Origin: Chitinophaga pendula
Lineage (GTDB): Bacteria; Bacteroidota; Bacteroidia; Chitinophagales; Chitinophagaceae
Length of the DNA stretch: 64,000 bases
Direction: 5' to 3'
Assembly: GCF_020386615.1 (NCBI RefSeq)
Contig: NZ_CP077769.1
Location: 7,365,501-7,429,500, forward strand
Positions 18,118 to 25,635 of the stretch are shown piece by piece (position 1 is the first letter of the stretch; each line of letters opens with the position of its first letter). The position numbers and the translations under genes are program-made. The notes below the pieces were generated by a model, which was given only the letters and a program-made list of their open reading frames with translations, was not told the DNA's origin and did not search any database.

Positions 18118-18822
18118 ATGGAAGTTTTACAATTTTCTACCAGGCTGCTTGTTGCCCTGGCATTCGGTGCTGCAATTGGTGTGGAACGTCAATGGCGGCA
18201 GAAAAGTGCGGGGCTCAGAACGAACACACTGGTTTCAATGGGGTCGGCTGCTTTTGTCCTGCTATCAATAAAAATCGGCGGAGATGCCACTGGCAGAATA
18301 GCTTCCTATGTGGTGAGTGGTATTGGTTTTCTGGGTGCAGGTGTTATCATGAAGGATGGCCTAAACGTTCAGGGGCTTAATACAGCGGCAACAATCTGGT
18401 GTTCTGCTGCCGTAGGTGCATTGTGTGGAGTAGGAATGATTTCGGAAGGTGGGATTGTTTCAGCTGCTGTCATGCTCACGCATATTATACTACGCCCGGT
18501 AGATATGCGGCTAAGCCGGGCAACCTTTACCAAATTGATGGCTGTACAAACAGATTATCTTTTCACTATTAGATGTAAAACAGATGTGGAAAACCACATT
18601 AGAGTATTACTGATGCAAATGCTCAGCAATGACGAAAAGTTACTGCTTAAATCGCTGTCAAGTGATGAGAATATCGGCTTGTCTGACGTGGTCATCACTG
18701 CTGAAATAAAATCGGGTACGCCACGGGATAGCTTTATGGAACAAGTTGCCAGCCGGTTAACTATAGAAGATAAGGTGACAAAGGTAAGCTGGGAAATTAC
18801 TGGAACACAAACAGATCTGTGA
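18118..18822 (+). CDS. MgtC/SapB-family membrane protein
   Basis: A 234 aa protein with an N-terminal MgtC domain: LLVALAFGAAIGVERQWRQKSAGLRTNTLVSMGSAAF (about 9-46), GIGFLGAGVIMKDG (about 72-85) and LNTAATIWCSAAVGALCG. A C-terminal cytoplasmic ACT-like domain (about 145-230) follows, as in full-length MgtC. The family is tied to growth at low magnesium and to regulation of F-type ATPase or phosphate uptake in other bacteria. It heads an operon with the MntP-like and MgtA genes, which supports a magnesium role. Confidence 0.9.
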   Translation: MEVLQFSTRLLVALAFGAAIGVERQWRQKSAGLRTNTLVSMGSAAFVLLSIKIGGDATGRIASYVVSGIGFLGAGVIMKDGLNVQGLNTAATIWCSAAVGALCGVGMISEGGIVSAAVMLTHIILRPVDMRLSRATFTKLMAVQTDYLFTIRCKTDVENHIRVLLMQMLSNDEKLLLKSLSSDENIGLSDVVITAEIKSGTPRDSFMEQVASRLTIEDKVTKVSWEITGTQTDL

Positions 18823-19377
18823 ATGATTACAGCCAGCTATATACCGGCGATCCTTGTTGTTGTCGGAATTGCGTCGGACAATCTCATGCTTTCTGCCATG
18901 AGCGGACGTCTTACCGGCACGATAAAGCCAGGGAAATTGCCTGTCCTGTTATTTATGCTCTTAAACATGCAAATGGTTTTTTTTAAGTATGGTAACTGGC
19001 TGGCAAAAATTGTGCTAAGTAGAGCCCACGAAGTGGGCAAATGGATGGCGCTTTCACTGCTGGCAGCTACTGCAGTCAGGATGTATCAGGAACTCAGATT
19101 ATGGCGAAATGGGAAAATCGGCATCTCGTTCGGGCTGAATGGTTTTGTAGAAATTGCTTTAGCTACATCTGTTTATGTGTTTGTATCGGGCTTTTCTCTG
19201 TCCGCTTTGGAAATACCTGATTGCGCTGCTTTCCTCCTCAGCATGACAGCCCAGGCTATAATATTGATAATTGGTTGGTCTGCCGGAAAAGGCAATCGGC
19301 TGAAAGTACTGCCTTGGGTAAAAAAAGTATTACTGGTAATGATGGTTATAGGAATTGTGCTATTTATTATTCAATAG
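18823..19377 (+). CDS. MntP-like manganese/divalent cation efflux protein
   Basis: A 184 aa protein with six hydrophobic segments. The N-terminal SDNLMLSAMSGRL resembles the DAFAVSxGxG motif of MntP, and NMQMVFFKYGNWLAK resembles the FQxxMPLxGWxxG segment, in the same order and spacing. The match is divergent, so manganese specificity is inferred. The ATG follows directly on the mgtC stop (18820-18822), showing tight operon coupling; mgtA starts 13 nt after its stop. Confidence 0.65.
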   Translation: MITASYIPAILVVVGIASDNLMLSAMSGRLTGTIKPGKLPVLLFMLLNMQMVFFKYGNWLAKIVLSRAHEVGKWMALSLLAATAVRMYQELRLWRNGKIGISFGLNGFVEIALATSVYVFVSGFSLSALEIPDCAAFLLSMTAQAIILIIGWSAGKGNRLKVLPWVKKVLLVMMVIGIVLFIIQ

Positions 19378-19390
19378 AAAAAAGGACGAT

Positions 19391-22096
19391 ATGAAGAAGT
19401 GGCAAGAAAAACTAAGGCCCTCTTTTCATTCTACTATTAGTGAGAGTGGAATGCATGTAGGTACTGTATTAAAGCTACAGAATGCTTCGAAACAGGATGA
19501 GAAATTTGTATATGCTATGCTCGAAAGCAGTGAGGATGGTATAACAAAGGTTACAGCAGATGAACGCTTGTTAAAATTTGGCTATAATGAAGTGCAACAT
19601 CAAAAGGCATTGCGCTGGTATGTGCAGTTGTTGCATGCATTTCTTAATCCATTTATATACATACTTCTTAGTATTGCTGCTGTATCATTTATTATAGATG
19701 TTTGGCTGCCACCAGAGAAGGAACGTGATTTTAAAACCGTGATGGTAGTTTCTATAATGGTCGTGGTAAGTGCTTTGCTAAGATTTATACAGGAATATAG
19801 AAGTAATAAGGCTGCAGAGAAGCTGAAAAGCATGGTGAAAACAACCGCTACCGTTTTACGGAAATTTGATCGAAAGATAGAGTTGCCCATCAGTGAACTG
19901 GCTCCCGGAGATGTAGTTTTTTTGTCAGCAGGAGATATGGTGCCTGCAGATTGCCGTATACTACGCAGCAAGGATCTTTTCGTGAGTGAAAGTATGCTTA
20001 CCGGTGAAGCCTTGCCTGTGGAAAAAAGCAACTTAGCTATACGGGACGCGGATAAAAAGCAACCGACTGAATTGAATAACCTTGCCTTTATGGGAACTAA
20101 TGTTGTCAGCGGTTCAGCTACAGCTATAATTGTAGCGACAGGAAGTTATACCTATTTCGGCAGTATCAGTAAGTCAATTACAGGAGAACGTCCTGAAACA
20201 AGTTTTGATAAAGGGATTAATAAGATCAGTTTTTTACTTATCCGCTTTATGTTAGTGATGGTGCCCGTTATTTTCCTGGCAAATGGACTGATAAAAGGTA
20301 ATTGGGCGGAGGCATTGCTGTTTGCTATTGCAGTAGCAGTTGGATTAACACCTGAGATGCTTCCGATGATAGTGACGGCAAATCTGGCCAAAGGTGCCGT
20401 CAATATGAGCAAACGTAAGGTGATCGTAAAGCGTCTTAATTCCATTCAAAATATCGGGGCTATGGATATTTTGTGTACTGACAAAACAGGGACATTAACG
20501 CTTGACAAGATCGTGCTTGAAAAGCATCTGAATGTTTTCGGTATTGAAGATGATGAAGTGCTAAAATGGGCTTACCTCAACAGCTTCCACCAAACGGGAC
20601 TTAAGAACTTATTGGATAAAGCAGTATTGGAACATGTTGAGCTTCACGATTATTTGAAGGTGGAAGAGTACTTTGTAAAAGTTGATGAAATTCCCTTTGA
20701 CTTTCAGCGCAGACGTATGTCGGTGATCCTGAAAATGCGAAACGGAAAGCACTTGCTTATTTGCAAGGGGGCTGTAGAAGAGATGCTGGAACTATGTAGC
20801 AGTGCCTTTAGTCCCGGTGAGGATAGGAGTCTGCACATTGAAAATGATAAAATTGTGCCGATGGATGATAGTTGGCGAGATGTTGTATTGCATACATCTA
20901 AAAAAATGAATGAAGAGGGATTAAGGGTATTACTGGTAGCTATCCGGGAATTTGATGGTACACATCCACTGACATATTCTGTAGGCGACGAAAAAAATAT
21001 GACATTAACAGGCTTTATCGGATTTCTTGACCCCGCAAAACCATCTTCAAAACCTGCTATTGAAGCCTTGCAGAAATTAGGTGTCGGTATAAAAGTCCTT
21101 ACCGGAGATAACGAAACAGTAACGCAGAAAATATGTAGCGATATAGGTATTCCTGTTCAACATATTATCAATGGCAGCGATCTCGAAAAGATGGATGATA
21201 AGGATTTACAGGAGCAAATTGATAGTGTGTCTGTATTTGCTAAGTTAAGCCCGCTTCAGAAGGTTAGGGTGGTAAAGGCGTTGCGAAGCAAAGGCCATAC
21301 CGTAGGCTTTATGGGGGATGGTATAAATGATGCAGCAGCATTAAAGGAAGCTGATGTAGGTATCAGCGTCGATACTGCCGTTGATATCACTAAAGAGAGC
21401 GCCGATATCATCCTGCTAGAAAAGGACCTGTTGGTACTGCGTAAGGGGGTGATCTATGGACGTCGGACATTCGGAAATATCATTAAATACATAAAAATGA
21501 CAGCCAGTAGCAATTTCGGCAATATGTTTAGTATGCTGGGGGCTAGTATATTTCTACCCTTTTTACCTATGTTACCTATTCACCTGCTGGTACAAAACCT
21601 ACTGTACGATATTTCGCAGGTATCTATTCCATGGGATAGAATGGATGAGGATTTCTTAACACAGCCCAAAAAGTGGGATGCAAGAAATGTTTCAAAATTC
21701 ATGTTGTTCATAGGGCCCATAAGTTCCATTTTTGATTTTGCAATGTTTGCAGTGATGTTTTATATCTTTAAAGCGAACTCACCTGAGCATCAAACACTTT
21801 TTCAAAGTGGTTGGTTTATTGAGGGCTTGTTGTCACAAACGCTTATCATACACATGATACGCACGCGCCAAATACCCTTTGTACAAAGTTGGGCGGCAAT
21901 GCCCGTAGTAGCGCTGACTACGCTGATCATGCTGATAGGCATTGCTATTCCGTTCTCTCCTTTTGCCGCAGCATTAAAAATGCAACCATTACCTATTGGG
22001 TATTTTCCGTGGCTAATCGGAATATTGCTGTCTTACTGTATATTGACTCAGCTGGTAAAAACTTGGTTCATCAGACGTTTTCATACCTGGTTATAG
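19391..22096 (+). CDS. mgtA: Magnesium-translocating P-type ATPase
   Basis: A 901 aa P3B-type ATPase. Motifs in order: MLTGEALPVEK (actuator), the phosphorylation loop DKTGTLT (Asp about 364), KGAVEEML (nucleotide-binding lysine), LTGDNE, and GDGINDA (about 641). The N-terminal NPFIYILLSIAAVSF and NNLAFMGTNVVSG match MgtA/MgtB. It imports magnesium at the inner membrane using ATP. I chose the ATG at 19391 with an AAAGGA Shine-Dalgarno (19381-19386) over an upstream one that overlaps the previous gene. Operon mgtC, mntP-like, mgtA. Confidence 0.95.
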   Translation: MKKWQEKLRPSFHSTISESGMHVGTVLKLQNASKQDEKFVYAMLESSEDGITKVTADERLLKFGYNEVQHQKALRWYVQLLHAFLNPFIYILLSIAAVSFIIDVWLPPEKERDFKTVMVVSIMVVVSALLRFIQEYRSNKAAEKLKSMVKTTATVLRKFDRKIELPISELAPGDVVFLSAGDMVPADCRILRSKDLFVSESMLTGEALPVEKSNLAIRDADKKQPTELNNLAFMGTNVVSGSATAIIVATGSYTYFGSISKSITGERPETSFDKGINKISFLLIRFMLVMVPVIFLANGLIKGNWAEALLFAIAVAVGLTPEMLPMIVTANLAKGAVNMSKRKVIVKRLNSIQNIGAMDILCTDKTGTLTLDKIVLEKHLNVFGIEDDEVLKWAYLNSFHQTGLKNLLDKAVLEHVELHDYLKVEEYFVKVDEIPFDFQRRRMSVILKMRNGKHLLICKGAVEEMLELCSSAFSPGEDRSLHIENDKIVPMDDSWRDVVLHTSKKMNEEGLRVLLVAIREFDGTHPLTYSVGDEKNMTLTGFIGFLDPAKPSSKPAIEALQKLGVGIKVLTGDNETVTQKICSDIGIPVQHIINGSDLEKMDDKDLQEQIDSVSVFAKLSPLQKVRVVKALRSKGHTVGFMGDGINDAAALKEADVGISVDTAVDITKESADIILLEKDLLVLRKGVIYGRRTFGNIIKYIKMTASSNFGNMFSMLGASIFLPFLPMLPIHLLVQNLLYDISQVSIPWDRMDEDFLTQPKKWDARNVSKFMLFIGPISSIFDFAMFAVMFYIFKANSPEHQTLFQSGWFIEGLLSQTLIIHMIRTRQIPFVQSWAAMPVVALTTLIMLIGIAIPFSPFAAALKMQPLPIGYFPWLIGILLSYCILTQLVKTWFIRRFHTWL

Positions 22097-22123
22097 TATG
22101 TACATCATCACCATCACGCTCCC

Positions 22124-22219
22124 ATGACGGATAGAAACATGCCGTGTAGCGCAGACGGGTTTGTATGTGTATGCGAAACATATTGCAATGTAGGGGCACC
22201 GGCATACCTTATCTTGTAA
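22124..22219 (+). pseudogene. Orphan cysteine-rich core-like fragment
   Basis: A 31-codon frame (PCSADGFVCVCETYC) with cysteine spacing C-x6-C-x-C-x3-C, which matches the last four cysteines of the three intact precursors nearby. It has no leader. It ends inside a 7-bp hairpin (22205-22223) and is followed 18 nt later by a leader-like fragment. I read it as part of a broken precursor gene. Confidence 0.4.
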
Positions 22220-22237
22220 GGTACAAACCCGAAAAAT

Positions 22238-22330
22238 ATGAAAGTACAGGAAAAGTTTCCGGCAGTATCTGGTAATGAAATGAAAACCATTAACGTTGGC
22301 CTGCATTTGCATAAACCATCCCGAAGATAG
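22238..22330 (+). pseudogene. Leader-like fragment of a GG-type precursor peptide
   Basis: A 30 aa frame starting MKVQEKFPAVSGNEMKTINVG. It aligns with the leader of the precursor at 22524 (VSRTEMKTIKGGG), but GG is replaced by VG and no cysteine core follows. It is probably a decayed paralog. Confidence 0.45.
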
Positions 22331-22523
22331 CGGTGAATGTGTTTAGAAATAGAAGTTTAGGGTAGATTTAGTTATGAAAGTACTTGAGAAATCCACGTAG
22401 AATTACATACAGAAGTGAAAGCTACATTCAGGATAGATTACCGACTGAATGCAGTTTTTCCTCTATAATATAGAACAGATTGTGCAGTACAATAAATATT
22501 CTTTAATCTTAAAAATAAAACCA

Positions 22524-22709
22524 ATGAAAAATTTGGAACAATTCTCCCTGGTATCACGTACTGAGATGAAAACCATAAAAGGTGGAGGAAAACAAATATT
22601 AGCTCCCCAGTGCTATTTTTTTTATTGCGATCGCCTAGGCTCGTGCCCTTCTATTAGGTGCGTTTGTGTACCATCGGGCGAATTTGACTTTTTTTGCATG
22701 GATAAATGA
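22524..22709 (+). CDS. Six-cysteine GG-leader precursor peptide 1
   Basis: A 61 aa peptide. Leader: MKNLEQFSLVSRTEMKTIKGGG, the double-glycine leader style of Bacteroidota natural-product precursors (compare the TIGR04149-type leader). Core: cysteines spaced C-x4-C-x5-C-x4-C-x-C-x9-C. The frame is open further upstream, but I start at the ATG where leader homology with the two paralogs begins. A C39-type peptidase/ABC exporter would be expected to cleave after GG; none is encoded in the window. The product could be a bacteriocin, a signal peptide or a modified peptide. Confidence 0.75.
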   Translation: MKNLEQFSLVSRTEMKTIKGGGKQILAPQCYFFYCDRLGSCPSIRCVCVPSGEFDFFCMDK

Positions 22710-23110
22710 GTGCAATGACATTTTGATGTATCATTCTCGGGAGTAGAAAGCGTAGCAGCGATATCCTTTTGTAATACTTTGGCATATAAAAGATGCAACG
22801 GATAGCCTGACCTACTGTTTGATGGTAGTGTTTCTACTACGCAACGTAAGCGAGCTTGATAATACTAAAAAATTCGTTTTTGTAGTGAAGATAGACTGTT
22901 CTCCGGGTTTCTATTAAGGAAATATTCCGTTTGTCTTTCGAATTTTGGTTTACCATTAATTAATCAATTAGAAACAATTAAATAACTAAACCCTTGAATA
23001 ACCGTCGGCCTACTTTGCTGTTGTCGGCTACGTCCCTCTATGCAAAATAATGAGAGCTCCTTGATGATGCTTAGTATAATTACGTTCGATAATCAGTATT
23101 TTATTAGCTA
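22710..23110. other. Intergenic region, nothing recognised
   Basis: About 400 nt of A+T-rich sequence between precursor peptide 1 and the convergent ArsR-type gene. I found no convincing small gene or hairpin in it. Confidence 0.4.
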
Positions 23111-23443
23111 TTATTTTGATTCGTTATTATTGTTAATGTTGTTAAGAAACTTACTCAATGCGTCAAATTTGGTTTCCCAAAATTGTTTGTACTGTGTTAT
23201 CCATTCGTTTACTTCATTTAGCTTTTCCAATCTTGCTTCGCAAATACGTTCACGTCCTTGTTGCTTCATATTCAGCAAACCACACTCTGTTAATATTTTT
23301 AAATGTAGTGATATGGCTTGTCGACTAACATCAAACTGTTCCGCAATGGTGTTGACATTGACAGGTTGCTTTGCAATCATACCGATAATAGCTCTTCTCG
23401 TCGGATCTGCAATAGCCTGAAATACGTCTCTTCGTGCTTCCAT
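23111..23443 (-). CDS. ArsR-family transcriptional regulator (SdpR-like)
   Basis: A 110 aa winged-helix protein starting MEARRDVFQAIADPTRRAIIGMIAKQPVNVNTIAEQFDVSRQAISLHLKIL. It has the ADPTRR motif typical of the non-metal ArsR group that controls SRPBCC-domain genes or toxin/immunity loci. No metal-binding cysteines are visible. The frame extends 15 codons upstream, but a perfect palindrome (23449-23464) right before this ATG marks the promoter region. No partner gene follows on the minus strand, so its target is unknown. Confidence 0.85.
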   Translation of the reverse strand: MEARRDVFQAIADPTRRAIIGMIAKQPVNVNTIAEQFDVSRQAISLHLKILTECGLLNMKQQGRERICEARLEKLNEVNEWITQYKQFWETKFDALSKFLNNINNNNESK

Positions 23444-23448
23444 GATAC

Positions 23449-23464
23449 GCAAGTATTTACTTGC
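23449..23464. promoter_or_regulatory. Perfect palindrome, likely ArsR autoregulatory operator
   Basis: GCAAGTA-TT-TACTTGC, 7-bp arms with a 2-bp centre, ending 5 nt before the ArsR start codon. Dimeric winged-helix regulators bind this kind of site. Confidence 0.55.
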
Positions 23465-23776
23465 AAAAATAGCAAAGAGCGACGACAAATGAAATTGTAA
23501 GCTGAGAAAGAGAACGAAAAAAAGCGGAGAAAATCCGAACCGTCATTAAGAAAGAACAGCAGGATAATCGGGGGTATGCAGAGAACTCCTCCCTTTTTGA
23601 TAAGATAAGCCGTGCATGATCCGCACGCTTGGGTGTTAGGCCGCGCCTAAAAAATACATCATCCGGAGGCAAAACAAGTGTCGAGAACCTATTGGATGAA
23701 AAGAATATGGTAGCCTCGTGTAATTACTGCAATGCCTTTGTAGAGCAGCATGACGCCTGTTCACGGAAAAGGAAGT
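23465..23776. other. Intergenic region, nothing recognised
   Basis: About 310 nt between the ArsR operator and precursor peptide 2. Only overlapping, non-conserved frames are present. Confidence 0.4.
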
Positions 23777-23959
23777 TTAAAAAACGGTTTGGCAAACTTC
23801 ATCTACACATTCGCATCTACTTAGTCGTTCGCCACATTCGTCCCAGTTAGAACAAAGCTTTAATTGGCAGATCGATCTTACATCTACTGAAACACCACCA
23901 CCCAGAATGTCCTTCATTTCAGCACGCGATACTACAGGATAATTGTTGAGGAATTTCAT
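23777..23959 (-). CDS. Six-cysteine GG-leader precursor peptide 2
   Basis: A 60 aa peptide on the minus strand. Leader MKFLNNYPVVSRAEMKDILGGG; core cysteines C-x4-C-x5-C-x6-C-x-C-x4-C. It shares the VSRxEMKxxxGGG leader and the six-cysteine order with peptides 1 and 3, although core residues differ. The core is acidic, while that of peptide 3 is more hydrophobic. A full TAnnTTTG promoter element lies 15 nt upstream. I start at the ATG; a TTG start 6 codons upstream would overlap that promoter. Confidence 0.75.
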   Translation of the reverse strand: MKFLNNYPVVSRAEMKDILGGGVSVDVRSICQLKLCSNWDECGERLSRCECVDEVCQTVF

Positions 23960-23974
23960 ATTAGGAGTTTTACG

Positions 23975-23982
23975 CAAAGTTA
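23975..23982 (-). promoter_or_regulatory. -7 promoter element of precursor peptide 2
   Basis: The minus strand reads TAACTTTG, a full match to TAnnTTTG, leaving a short leader before the ATG at 23959. No clear -33 element. Confidence 0.55.
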
Positions 23983-24071
23983 AAAGTATCAGCCGAGCCT
24001 TGATTGCAGTTTGTAAAGAAACTCAAAGTAAAATGATGAATAAATAAATCAAGTTGCGGCGATTTGCCTTT

Positions 24072-24281
24072 TTAATCGTTAAGCTTTAGAATTGTGGGAC
24101 AGTTTTTGATATTGCTTCCATCAATTTTCCATGAAGGACAAGTGTTGATTGATTGTAAAGTGCCCGTCGTAAGACTAAACTTATACATCCCATTTGAGCA
24201 TATTTCAATTCTATATTGTCTAATATTAATGGTCCATTCCTTATGATAAGGTAGGGGGATTTCTATGTGTATGTTATACAT
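24072..24281 (-). CDS. Hypothetical small protein
   Basis: A 69 aa frame starting MYNIHIEIPLPYHKEW with three cysteines near the C-terminal half. It lies between precursors 2 and 3 but lacks their leader. There is no recognisable domain, and it may be spurious; a longer frame starts 6 codons upstream. Confidence 0.3.
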   Translation of the reverse strand: MYNIHIEIPLPYHKEWTINIRQYRIEICSNGMYKFSLTTGTLQSINTCPSWKIDGSNIKNCPTILKLND

Positions 24282-24334
24282 GCTGCGGTTAGGATTCAAT
24301 CACTTGCATTATCTTAGGTATATAACCACCAAAT

Positions 24335-24541
24335 ATGAAGACTAAAATACAATTCTCTGTAGTCTCTCGTTCCGAAATGAAGGAAGTTAGGGGCGGAGGG
24401 AAACAAAAATCAAATCCAGATTGCTGGTACTATCAATGTTTTAACGGAGCTATAGAGTGCTCATATTTAAACGGCTGCGCTTGCAAGTTAGTTGGCAGCG
24501 GCGTGTTAACATGGGCATGCGCCGCAATACCACCAAGATAG
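24335..24541 (+). CDS. Six-cysteine GG-leader precursor peptide 3
   Basis: A 68 aa peptide. Leader MKTKIQFSVVSRSEMKEVRGGG; core cysteines C-x4-C-x6-C-x5-C-x-C-x11-C. The residue run after the leader (GGGKQ) and the aromatic stretch between the first two cysteines (WYYQ, compare YFFY in peptide 1) show that it is closest to peptide 1. The predicted cleavage is after the GG motif. No modification enzyme is nearby. Confidence 0.75.
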   Translation: MKTKIQFSVVSRSEMKEVRGGGKQKSNPDCWYYQCFNGAIECSYLNGCACKLVGSGVLTWACAAIPPR

Positions 24542-24709
24542 TCTTCCTATTTGAACTGGCGAAAATATTTAAGTGTTCTCCCCGTGATTTCCTTCCTAAT
24601 ACCCGCTCTAAAGAGATATTATCTGTACCGAATTGTAGCATTACAATATCTGTTAAGTTGGGAAAAACAATTACGCCTGATGTTAGGTAATTTGTTAGGT
24701 AGGCACAAA

Positions 24710-24743
24710 AAAGGCTTTCCGCATTTTACCGCTGAAAGCCTTT
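24710..24743. terminator. Terminator-like perfect inverted repeat
   Basis: A 10-bp perfect stem AAAGGCTTTC / GAAAGCCTTT with a 14-nt loop, flanked by an A-run on the left and T on the right, so it could act on both strands. It lies in the 340-nt gap between peptide 3 and the protease gene, next to a tRNA-like segment (24751-24800). Confidence 0.5.
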
Positions 24744-24881
24744 ACTGTCTTAGTGAACCCTGTGGTACAAAACTCGAACCACTTTTTAGCGGATTTAAAG
24801 CTGTTGTGCGAACTTTAAATAAAAAATACACTCAAAATACTACAATACAATATGCTGATTTTCAATATTTAAGATACGACA

Positions 24882-25631
24882 CTATAGCATACCAGTTTGC
24901 AGTGCGTAGTCTAATAATTCCTTACACTTTTGAATCGGGAACCCATAAATAATCCTGGTACCAGTGTGTACTGCGCAGGCAAGAGCCACAATTCTGCATT
25001 GACTATCTAAAATAGGCGCACCACTGCATCCTTCATAATCCTCGCTATCGGATATTATCTGGGGAGCCAAGAACATATAAAATTCTCCTTTAGTGCGATG
25101 GAACTTTAAACTATGTTTCAAGGTTGGTATCATGGAAAGTTGTATTCCATTATAGCTATGCCTAACTTTTCCAAAGAAACCATACCGTTCGTCTTTGGTT
25201 GGCATAGCAGCATCCTCCATAAACAACGGCAACTTTGTTGACGCTTCCACCTTAAATGCTTTAAAATCCATTTCAGGTTGCAGCAGCTCTATATTATGTT
25301 TAATTTCAGCAAACGCAATATCCAATCTTTTGCCTTGCTGTAATACCGATTCAAAGTCCTCCAGAGACATGTCTTTCGTTACCTTTATCTGATCGAAGTA
25401 ACAAATACCTCCTATGGGTTGAATGATTGGCCCCCTCTTATCAAATGGTTGATTAGTCTCTAAAAAAGTGGTGTATCCTTCTGCATCAGTAACGTGCGAA
25501 ACTGAAATAAAAAACCTTCGGTTTTGGTAAACGATTACACAGCAAGAACCAAAACCTTCTGGCTTGGGGTAATCTGCTTTTGCCAGAAAAACTTGAATGG
25601 ATGCTCTAACCATCAATTCGGCGTCTGTCAT
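24882..25631 (-). CDS. Trypsin-like serine protease domain protein
   Basis: A 249 aa protein (from MTDAELMV) with a chymotrypsin-fold triad in order: His about 45 (SVSHVTD), Asp about 103 (RLDIAFAEI) and Ser about 204 (EGCSGAPILD). No signal peptide or membrane segment is seen, so it is probably cytoplasmic, unlike DegP-type proteases. It starts 4 nt after the stop of the nuclease-like gene, so the two are translated as a pair. Cytoplasmic trypsin-like proteases next to nuclease genes are a known theme in phage-defence loci; that role here is inferred. Confidence 0.75.
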   Translation of the reverse strand: MTDAELMVRASIQVFLAKADYPKPEGFGSCCVIVYQNRRFFISVSHVTDAEGYTTFLETNQPFDKRGPIIQPIGGICYFDQIKVTKDMSLEDFESVLQQGKRLDIAFAEIKHNIELLQPEMDFKAFKVEASTKLPLFMEDAAMPTKDERYGFFGKVRHSYNGIQLSMIPTLKHSLKFHRTKGEFYMFLAPQIISDSEDYEGCSGAPILDSQCRIVALACAVHTGTRIIYGFPIQKCKELLDYALQTGML

Positions 25632-25635
25632 AGAA

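Noticed and set aside
17903-18271. Plus-strand ORF of 122 aa between the response regulator and mgtC
   Set aside because: It overlaps mgtC and its first part is the frameshifted kinase remnant; the rest has no protein-like conservation.
22205-22223. Terminator of mgtA
   Set aside because: The 7-bp hairpin has no following T-run and lies within the peptide-remnant area, more than 100 nt after mgtA.
24551-24952. Plus-strand ORF of 133 aa
   Set aside because: It runs through the terminator-like hairpin and the tRNA-like stretch and overlaps the protease gene on the other strand; no recognisable domain.
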